This document shows, in pieces, positions 1-5,279 of a stretch of DNA of 8,009 bases. The notes beneath the pieces are model-generated. The model was not told the DNA's origin. It searched no databases and was given only the letters and a program-made list of their open reading frames with translations. The DNA lies in contig DXRF01000129.1 in assembly GCA_019411205.1 (NCBI GenBank), positions 1-8,009 on the forward strand, in the 5' to 3' direction. Both the position numbers and the translations under genes were made by a program. The stretch is from Parabacteroides sp. (GTDB lineage Bacteria; Bacteroidota; Bacteroidia; Bacteroidales; Tannerellaceae). The stretch's first letter is position 1. Every line of letters starts with the position of its first letter.

Positions 1-115
1 ACCCCTAACCAACTTTGTTAACCTTAAATCTAATACTATTATGAAAAAACCACATTGCAAGTGTACGGATATTTCTGTATTTGTCAATAGACTAAGTATT
101 AAATTTTGTTCTTTC

Positions 116-130
116 GATTTTAATAAAATC
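116..130. terminator. AT-rich palindrome downstream of the symporter operon
   Basis: GATTTTA-A-TAAAATC on the plus strand is a perfect 7-bp inverted repeat starting 8 nt past the symporter stop codon. It could form a weak hairpin at the operon's 3' end. It lacks GC pairs and a following T-run, so calling it a terminator is tentative. The remaining bases 1-115 contain only a 30-codon open frame on the plus strand and no identifiable gene. Confidence 0.3.
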
Positions 131-150
131 TAATGTCTTCAAATGTCTTG
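131..150. repeat. Two-copy 10-bp tandem repeat at the symporter stop codon
   Basis: AATGTCTT recurs with a 10-nt period (131-140 and 141-150, differing at the first and last positions). The symporter stop codon (139-141) lies across the junction, so the final codons of the protein fall in one copy and the trailer in the other. Confidence 0.6.
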
Positions 151-1695
151 TTTTTTATATGTCGTCAAGCTTACGAGAACCATCGCAAGGGTGGATAAAG
201 GTAATGCGAACAGGATCGGATCGATAGCGAACCAAGGATAGATGTCGATCAAGACATCTCGTCCAAACAGTATGTTACATAAACCGACCGCTCCGGCTTC
301 CGCCTTGTGGAGGAACAGCATGGCGAACAAACTTGTCAGTGCTCCCGTCCATAAACTTGCCAGTGCTCCTTTTTTGGTCGCTTTTTTCCAAAAAAGGGAA
401 CAGAAGTAGGACGGAAGGAATGTGGCGGCACAAATCCCCATAAACAGAGCTGTCCCGCGTGCTATGACTCCTGCGCTCAGCGTATAACAGATTATATAGC
501 TGACCAGGATGGAGCAAAGCACCCCGATGCGTACGCCCATTGTCGAGTTTGTATTCTTTCGGTGTCCCAGTTTAGGGAATATGTCCGCCCCGAAAGAGGC
601 TCCCATCGTGTGGAACTGGGCGCTGAGCGTAGACATACTTGCCGACAGGATACAGAGCATGAAAACGGCACTGAACCATTCCGGCATTGCCCGGTCGATA
701 AACAACGGGATAATCTTATCCATATCTTTGATAGCTTCCGATGCAACCACTCCTTCCGTTTTCAAGAAAAAGAGGTTCGATAACGCCCCGACATGATAAA
801 TGGCCCCAACGGTCACGATCAGGAAAACACAACCAATCAAAACGCCCCGGTTCAATTGCTTGGTGCTTTCTACCATCATAAAACGTACGACCAGCTGAGG
901 TTGGGCGAGGCAGCCGATACCGACTCCCAGGATAAGCGAGGTTACGAGGGTGTACCACTGAGGAGACCCGGTCACCGGCATGGCTGTCCATCCTTGGTGT
1001 CCTACTTCCTTAAACCGCTCAGGGACAAGCGAGGCGATTTCCGTCAGTTTCCGGTTGGCTTCGATAAAGCCCATATCCATCACCCGATAGAACCAGAATA
1101 GCAGGAACAGCATGCAGGCGAACATGATGACGGCTTGTAAAGCGTCTGTATATAACACGCCTTTAATACCTCCCGTGATGACATAGGCCGCAACTATAAG
1201 CGTGAAAATAAGCAGTGCCAGATGCAAGTCTATGTGGAACATCTGTTCGATGAACACTGCACCTCCTTTCATCACAACTGCTGCATACAGCGGCATGCCG
1301 ATAAAGATGATGGCGGCAATGAATATCTGTATGGCACGTGAATTATAGTGCAATCCCAATAATTGTGGAAATGTGCGGGCATTGTATTTTTCGCCTAACT
1401 TACGGGTGTTCCGCCCGAATATGATAAAAGCGATGACAACGCCCATGAACATATTTAATAAGCAAAGCCATTGGATTCCCATACCAAACGTGGCCGCAAC
1501 CCCTCCGAAACCGACAATAGCCGATGCGGAGATAAAGGTTGCCCCGTATGAAAGGGCCATGATGATGGGATTCACTTTCCGTCCTCCCAGCAAATAATCG
1601 CTGGCGTTTTTCGTCTGTTTGTATCCGATGTATCCCAGCCAGGCCAGGATGAACATATAGATGATTACTACGATACCTAAAGTCAGTGTACTCAT
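139..1695 (-). CDS. Sodium:solute symporter family protein (SSS/SLC5 type)
   Basis: A 518-residue inner-membrane transporter with about 12-13 hydrophobic segments, the usual size for the SSS family (PutP, PanF and ActP relatives), which couples sodium influx to uptake of a small solute. Family hallmarks are visible: SASAIVGFGG (residues 56-65) in the second helix region, ITGGIKGVLYTDALQA (173-188), and LSASMSTLSAQF (350-361). The last has the Ser/Thr-rich pattern that forms the second sodium site in PutP and vSGLT. The start ATG overlaps the stop of the preceding small gene in an ATGA junction, which fixes the start and suggests translational coupling. It is the last gene of the paaK-ACT-small protein operon, so a carboxylate substrate, perhaps an aryl acid, is a reasonable inference. 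Acetate, proline, pantothenate or sugar cannot be excluded from sequence alone. Family call is firm; substrate unknown. Confidence 0.95.
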   Translation of the reverse strand: MSTLTLGIVVIIYMFILAWLGYIGYKQTKNASDYLLGGRKVNPIIMALSYGATFISASAIVGFGGVAATFGMGIQWLCLLNMFMGVVIAFIIFGRNTRKLGEKYNARTFPQLLGLHYNSRAIQIFIAAIIFIGMPLYAAVVMKGGAVFIEQMFHIDLHLALLIFTLIVAAYVITGGIKGVLYTDALQAVIMFACMLFLLFWFYRVMDMGFIEANRKLTEIASLVPERFKEVGHQGWTAMPVTGSPQWYTLVTSLILGVGIGCLAQPQLVVRFMMVESTKQLNRGVLIGCVFLIVTVGAIYHVGALSNLFFLKTEGVVASEAIKDMDKIIPLFIDRAMPEWFSAVFMLCILSASMSTLSAQFHTMGASFGADIFPKLGHRKNTNSTMGVRIGVLCSILVSYIICYTLSAGVIARGTALFMGICAATFLPSYFCSLFWKKATKKGALASLWTGALTSLFAMLFLHKAEAGAVGLCNILFGRDVLIDIYPWFAIDPILFALPLSTLAMVLVSLTTYKKQDI

Positions 1696-1832
1696 TTATC
1701 CGGCTGTTGTGGGTTTGTACTCTCTTCATCGTCTTTATTCCAATGGGTTACTCCGAACCAAATGGAATAAAACAGGCAGACGAAAGCTAACAAATAGGCC
1801 AGCCAGATGCCAGGGTCGCTTATTCCGAACAT
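1692..1832 (-). CDS. Small single-span membrane protein, symporter accessory type
   Basis: A 46-residue protein starting MFGISDPGIWLAYLL and ending NPQQPDK. Residues 9-29 form one hydrophobic, aromatic-rich membrane segment (WLAYLLAFVCLFYSIWFGV), followed by a charged tail (NKDDEES). It begins 12 nt after the stop of the ACT-domain gene, and its TGA stop overlaps the symporter ATG by 4 nt. Tiny membrane proteins encoded directly before SSS transporters are a known theme (YhdT/DUF997 with PanF, YjcH/DUF485 with ActP, DUF3311 proteins). I recall a family called 'symporter small accessory protein' that this resembles, but I could not check. Its likely role is assembly or stability of the symporter in the inner membrane (inference). 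The length, clear membrane segment and tight spacing on both sides support a real gene. Confidence 0.85.
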   Translation of the reverse strand: MFGISDPGIWLAYLLAFVCLFYSIWFGVTHWNKDDEESTNPQQPDK

Positions 1833-1844
1833 GTATTGTTGTTT

Positions 1845-2270
1845 TTATAATTTGATCAAATCACTTTCACAAATATATTCCAGATTCTGACGGCGGATCA
1901 CTTCGCGGGCGGCTTCCCGGTTGTTCGTCCGTAAGATCAGAATCGATTTCTCATTGGCTGAGAAGCAATACATGTATTCGATGCTGACGCCGGCTTTCGT
2001 GAAACAAGACAATGTTTGGGCAAAACTGCCTGCACAGGAGTTTGTAACGATTGCCAGCACATCGGTCAGGTTCGCGCTGACATTGTTACCCTTCAGTATT
2101 TTATAAGCTTTTTGCGGATCGCTGACTATAATGCGCAAAATGCCGTATTCGGACGTGTCTGCCACCGTTGCGGCAATAATCCGTATTTTCTCTTCGGCCA
2201 GCAAAGCGAGAATTTCACTTAACTTGCCGTATTTGTTTTCCAGAAAAATAGAAATATGATTGACTGTCAT
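1845..2270 (-). CDS. Tandem ACT-domain protein
   Basis: A 141-residue soluble protein made of two ACT-type ligand-binding units, roughly residues 4-66 and 71-138, with no catalytic or DNA-binding domain. The second unit shows the typical ACT pattern of a glycine turn, an amphipathic helix, then AGVSIEYMY (residues 93-101) leading into a beta strand. The first shows the matching pattern GKLSEILALLAEEKIRI (15-31). ACT domains usually bind amino acids and control enzymes. Stand-alone double-ACT proteins are commonly found beside phenylacetate-CoA ligase genes in anaerobes, as here. A role in sensing an aromatic amino acid or aryl acid and modulating the ligase or symporter is inference. It starts 35 nt after the ligase stop and ends 12 nt before the small membrane protein, so it sits inside the operon. 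No Shine-Dalgarno sequence is evident before the ATG, as expected for this phylum. Confidence 0.92.
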   Translation of the reverse strand: MTVNHISIFLENKYGKLSEILALLAEEKIRIIAATVADTSEYGILRIIVSDPQKAYKILKGNNVSANLTDVLAIVTNSCAGSFAQTLSCFTKAGVSIEYMYCFSANEKSILILRTNNREAAREVIRRQNLEYICESDLIKL

Positions 2271-2272
2271 GT

Positions 2273-2309
2273 TGATTTATGATTTTAGATGTATGATTTA
2301 TGAATTTAG
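2273..2309. repeat. Near-tandem repeat, 16-bp unit with 21-bp period
   Basis: The plus-strand unit TGATTTATGA(T/A)TTTAG occurs at 2273-2288 and 2294-2309 with one mismatch. It fills most of the 35-nt spacer between the ligase stop codon and the ACT gene start, and the second copy includes the ligase stop codon. It looks like a local slippage or duplication product in an AT-rich spacer. Confidence 0.7.
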
Positions 2310-3619
2310 CAAAGTTTACGCAAGTCTTTCACCCGGACAGCTTTTCCATCCTGTACCGGCAGGGAGCCTTTAGCGACCAGTTTGAGATGGGGAGTCAGAA
2401 GCAATTCGTCTTTCAACTGGCGGGTGATTTCCTTTGTCAGGCGTTGCAAAACGCTGTAATCGTCGGTAAACAAGTCGCTCAATTCCACTTCGATCAGCAT
2501 CTCATCATTGTTTCCTACCGTTTCGATTGTAATCAGGTAATTGCTGCCCAGTTCTTTAAACTGCATCAGTATCTTTTCGATCTGGATAGGGAAGAGGTTG
2601 ACCCCTTTCAGAATGATCATATCGTCGCTGCGCCCTTTGAAACGTGCCAGGCGTTTGTGTGTCCGTCCGCAAGGGCATTCTCCCGGAAGAACACAGGTCA
2701 GGTCGCGGGTACGGTAGCGGAGCAAAGGCATTGCTTCGCGGTTGATGGTCGTCAGGACCAATTCGCCGACTTCTCCTTCTTTTACCGGTTGCAGTGTGAC
2801 CGGATCGATAATTTCTACGATTACATTGTCTTCCCAGATATGGAGCCCGTTCTGTTCCGTGCATTCGAATGCGACGCCGGGACCGTTCATTTCCGACATT
2901 CCGAAACAGTTGTATGCTTTTACGCCTAACAATTGTTCGATCCGGCGGCGTTGTTCTTCCGAGTGGGGCTCGGCACCGATACAAACGGTGTGCAGTTTGG
3001 TGTCGCGACGAGGATCAAGGCCCATTTCATACATCACTTCCGCCAGGCGGGTTGCATAGCTGGGAATGATATGAAGGCAAGTCGTCCCGAAATCCGTGAT
3101 GAACTTGATCTGCCGTTTGGTATTTCCTGCTGCTGCCGGTACGGTCAGACAGCCTAGTTTTTCAGCTCCGTATTGGAATCCCAGTCCGCCGGTGAACATT
3201 CCGTAGCCGGAAGTGTTCTGGAAAACGTCTGTGTCGCGAATACCTACCATATACATACAGCGTGCCACTTGGTTAGCCCATTGGTCCAGGTCTTTGGCCG
3301 AATGCAACACGACTGTGGGGTTTCCTGTCGTACCACTCGACGAATGGATACGGACACAGTCCTTGATAGGAATAGCCGCCATGCCATATGGGTAATTGTT
3401 GCGAAGGTCGTCTTTTGTCGTGAAAGGTATCTTCTGCAAATCGTCTAGTGATTGTATACTGTCGGCCGTGATGCCGTTTTCTTTGAAAACTTTGCTGTAG
3501 AAAGGAGAATTTCCGGCTGCTTCAATTGTCTTTTTCAATCGCTCCAACTGTAACTTTTTCAAATCTTCGCGATTCATGGTTTCAATATCTTTCTGCCAAT
3601 ATTCCATCGTTTTTTGCAT
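2306..3619 (-). CDS. paaK: Phenylacetate-CoA ligase family (aryl-CoA ligase)
   Basis: A 437-residue cytoplasmic enzyme of the adenylate-forming superfamily, full length for PaaK. The family reaction is arylacetate + ATP + CoA giving aryl-CoA + AMP + PPi. Visible motifs: the phosphate-binding loop SSSGTTGNPT (residues 93-102), the adenine-site motif CFGMSEMNGPG (238-248), RYRTRDL (301-307), the hinge region RFKGRSDDMIILKG (326-339) and a C-terminal GKAVRVKDLR (425-434) holding the expected catalytic lysine. The Cys pair in CPCGRTH (315-321) is usual in this family. Two in-frame ATG codons compete: residue 1 (at 3619) and residue 5 (at 3607). The second begins MEYWQKDIETM, closer to the family's usual N-terminus. 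It heads an operon with an ACT protein and a symporter. In gut anaerobes such enzymes act on phenylacetate or indoleacetate formed from aromatic amino acids. The exact acid is not decided by sequence. Confidence 0.95.
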   Translation of the reverse strand: MQKTMEYWQKDIETMNREDLKKLQLERLKKTIEAAGNSPFYSKVFKENGITADSIQSLDDLQKIPFTTKDDLRNNYPYGMAAIPIKDCVRIHSSSGTTGNPTVVLHSAKDLDQWANQVARCMYMVGIRDTDVFQNTSGYGMFTGGLGFQYGAEKLGCLTVPAAAGNTKRQIKFITDFGTTCLHIIPSYATRLAEVMYEMGLDPRRDTKLHTVCIGAEPHSEEQRRRIEQLLGVKAYNCFGMSEMNGPGVAFECTEQNGLHIWEDNVIVEIIDPVTLQPVKEGEVGELVLTTINREAMPLLRYRTRDLTCVLPGECPCGRTHKRLARFKGRSDDMIILKGVNLFPIQIEKILMQFKELGSNYLITIETVGNNDEMLIEVELSDLFTDDYSVLQRLTKEITRQLKDELLLTPHLKLVAKGSLPVQDGKAVRVKDLRKLC

Positions 3620-3650
3620 TATAATGTGTTTGATTCATGTTATTAGGATG

Positions 3651-3658
3651 CAAATGTA
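3651..3658 (-). promoter_or_regulatory. Putative Bacteroides-type -7 promoter element of the paaK operon
   Basis: Read on the minus strand this is TACATTTG, an exact match to the Bacteroidales -7 consensus TAnnTTTG. It lies 31 nt before the ligase ATG, giving a short leader of about 25 nt. A matching -33 TTTG at the expected spacing of about 19-21 nt is not present; only a T-rich stretch lies there. The call therefore rests on one box and its position. Confidence 0.55.
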
Positions 3659-3944
3659 TTGTTAATTTTGGAGAAAAACTATATTTTCATCAAAGATAAT
3701 GTCATGAAGGATTGGATATTTTAAAAAGAGACATCATCTGATCAGCTATAAAACAGGACTTCCGCATTTAAATTATGCAAGCCTACTGAGATCTTTGGTA
3801 TGACGACATGCACATGACATTCCGTATTTCGTGAAATACAGCCAGACTCATGAGATAAATTTATATTGAAAGAAAAGCCGCTTCGGATCATTGATCATTT
3901 TTGTTTACTGAACTGAGTCGTTAAGTCCTATTTGGAGAATAGTC
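3659..3944. other. Intergenic gap without a convincing gene
   Basis: This is the AT-rich stretch between the antiporter stop codon and the paaK promoter. The only open frames are very short (16 and 22 codons on the minus strand). It holds several short palindromes: GTATTTC/GAAATAC at 3824-3839, CTCATGAG at 3847-3854, GATCA-T-TGATC at 3886-3896 and CTGATCAG near 3737. No stem followed by a T-run on the minus strand was found, so no clear intrinsic terminator for the antiporter gene can be named. No tRNA-like or mobile-element ends were seen. It may hold regulatory sites or be decayed sequence. Confidence 0.6.
3822..3841. repeat. Perfect 7-bp inverted repeat (possible operator or hairpin)
   Basis: The arms GTATTTC (3824-3830) and GAAATAC (3833-3839) are exact reverse complements around a 2-nt centre. 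As RNA from the minus strand the stem could be extended to 9 pairs by one G:U and one C:G pair. It lies about 165 nt upstream of the paaK -7 element and about 105 nt downstream of the antiporter stop codon. Such symmetry fits a dimeric repressor site or an RNA 3' end hairpin. No T-run follows on the minus strand, so a standard terminator is unlikely. Confidence 0.45.
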
Positions 3945-5261
3945 CTACACCTTGTTCACACTATATTTACGGGGATAGTTGAACGCGATGGCTAATAAAG
4001 CTCCGGCACCCAACAAATAAGGATAATACAGATACTGCATGATCTCGATGGGAGAGACGTGCCCTAAACCTGCCGCCATCAACAATTGTGCGCCGTAAGG
4101 TATGATGCCCTGTACGAAACAGGAAAAAATATCCAACAGGCTGGCACTGCGTCTCGGATCTATTTTAAAACGATCGGCAATATCTTTGGCTATCGGACCT
4201 GCCATGATCAGGGCGATGGTATTGTTTGCGGTACAAAGATTTGCAAAGCTGATTAATGCGGCAATGCTCCCTTCGGCTCCTTTGGTGGAACGAATGCGGG
4301 AAGTGAGTTTCAGGATGATCCAGTCGATACCTCCGTTATACCGTATCATTTCCAGCATTCCGCCGGCCAGTAAGGTCACGATGATAAGTTCTCCCATATT
4401 TGTGATACCTAACCCCATTGAGGCATTCCATCCCCAGATATCGAATCCACCTGTCAGTAATCCGACGATACCGGAAAGGACAATCCCGACTATCAGGACC
4501 ATCATGACATTCACGCCGCAGATAGCTGTTATGAGGACAACCAGATAGGGCAGGACCTTGCCCCATTCGATCGGCCCTGTTTCATATCCGCTCCCGACTC
4601 CACTCCCGATCAGTACATAAAGAAAACCGGTCAGGACTGCGATCGGAAGGGCGATTCGAATATTCACCTTGAACTTGTCGTTCATATTACAACCTTGCGT
4701 GCGGGTGGCAACAATAGTAGTATCTGATATGAAAGACAGATTGTCTCCGAACATGGCTCCACTTACTACGACACCTAGCATCAGGGCATCTGGCATTCCG
4801 GTTTTGCCGGCGATCCCTACGGCAACAGGAGCCAAAGCAACGATCGTCCCGACCGATGTCCCGACCGAAATGGAAATGAAACAGGCGGCAAGGAAGATTC
4901 CGGCTGCCAACAAGTTACCCGGCAGGATAGACATGGCCAGATTCACGGTTGCATCGACTGCTCCCATCGCTTTGGCTGTTTGGGCGAAAGCACCGGCAAG
5001 AATGAAGATCAATACCATCAGCATGATATTGCTGTTGGCCGCTCCTCGACAGAATTGTTCGATCCGGTTGCTGAGCCTGCCTCCTTTGGACATTGCGATG
5101 GCAACAACCGAGGCGATAACAAAAGCGACGGTAATAGGCATCTTGTAGAAATCGCCTGCGATAATGGACACTACAAGGTAAGACAATAAAAAAACAACCA
5201 GAGGTGTCAGTGCCCAAGGATTAGGGGCATGGTGTAAACGTGAACTGTTTGGATCTGTCAT
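3945..5261 (-). CDS. NhaC-family Na+/H+ antiporter
   Basis: A 438-residue inner-membrane protein with about 11-12 hydrophobic segments, close to the usual length of NhaC-family antiporters. The family signature FGDNLSFISDTTIVAT (residues 171-186) is clear. It is matched by ANLCTANNTIALI (340-352) and CFVQGIIPYGAQLL (381-394) in the second half, consistent with two structurally related halves. The N-terminus (MTDPNSSRLHHAPNP) is hydrophilic and the first membrane segment begins near residue 18. Known members exchange sodium for protons (NhaC) or malate for lactate (MleN), so an organic-acid or amino-acid exchange role is possible too. The start lies 18 nt after the stop of the DUF5686 gene, with no promoter between them, so co-transcription is likely. 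No strong Shine-Dalgarno sequence precedes the ATG. Family call is firm; transported ions are inferred. Confidence 0.93.
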   Translation of the reverse strand: MTDPNSSRLHHAPNPWALTPLVVFLLSYLVVSIIAGDFYKMPITVAFVIASVVAIAMSKGGRLSNRIEQFCRGAANSNIMLMVLIFILAGAFAQTAKAMGAVDATVNLAMSILPGNLLAAGIFLAACFISISVGTSVGTIVALAPVAVGIAGKTGMPDALMLGVVVSGAMFGDNLSFISDTTIVATRTQGCNMNDKFKVNIRIALPIAVLTGFLYVLIGSGVGSGYETGPIEWGKVLPYLVVLITAICGVNVMMVLIVGIVLSGIVGLLTGGFDIWGWNASMGLGITNMGELIIVTLLAGGMLEMIRYNGGIDWIILKLTSRIRSTKGAEGSIAALISFANLCTANNTIALIMAGPIAKDIADRFKIDPRRSASLLDIFSCFVQGIIPYGAQLLMAAGLGHVSPIEIMQYLYYPYLLGAGALLAIAFNYPRKYSVNKV

Positions 5262-5279
5262 TCTTAATTAAACCGTATG

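Noticed and set aside
25..32. TAGATTTA on the minus strand as a -7 element for a gene beyond the left edge
   Set aside because: It misses the final G of TAnnTTTG, has no good -33 box, and the downstream gene is outside the window.
41..133. 30-codon plus-strand frame starting ATGAAAAAACC
   Set aside because: It is short and Cys/Lys/Phe-rich with no recognisable domain, lies in AT-rich trailer sequence converging on the symporter gene, and has no exact promoter match upstream.
793..1101. 102-codon plus-strand frame opposite the symporter gene
   Set aside because: It lies fully inside a conserved SSS gene on the other strand and resembles no known protein.
2300..2929. 209-codon plus-strand frame opposite the phenylacetate-CoA ligase gene
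   Set aside because: It is fully antisense to a gene with clear catalytic motifs, and its own translation shows no domain. Codon bias in the real gene explains the open frame.
3776..3854. 22-codon minus-strand frame in the intergenic gap (starts MSLAVFHEIRN)
   Set aside because: It is too short, has no start-region support and overlaps palindromic sequence. At most it could be a gene remnant, which cannot be shown from this window.
4669..5148. 159-codon plus-strand frame opposite the antiporter gene
   Set aside because: It is antisense to conserved membrane segments including the NhaC signature. Its Ala/Ile/Pro/Thr-rich composition is the mirror of hydrophobic codons.
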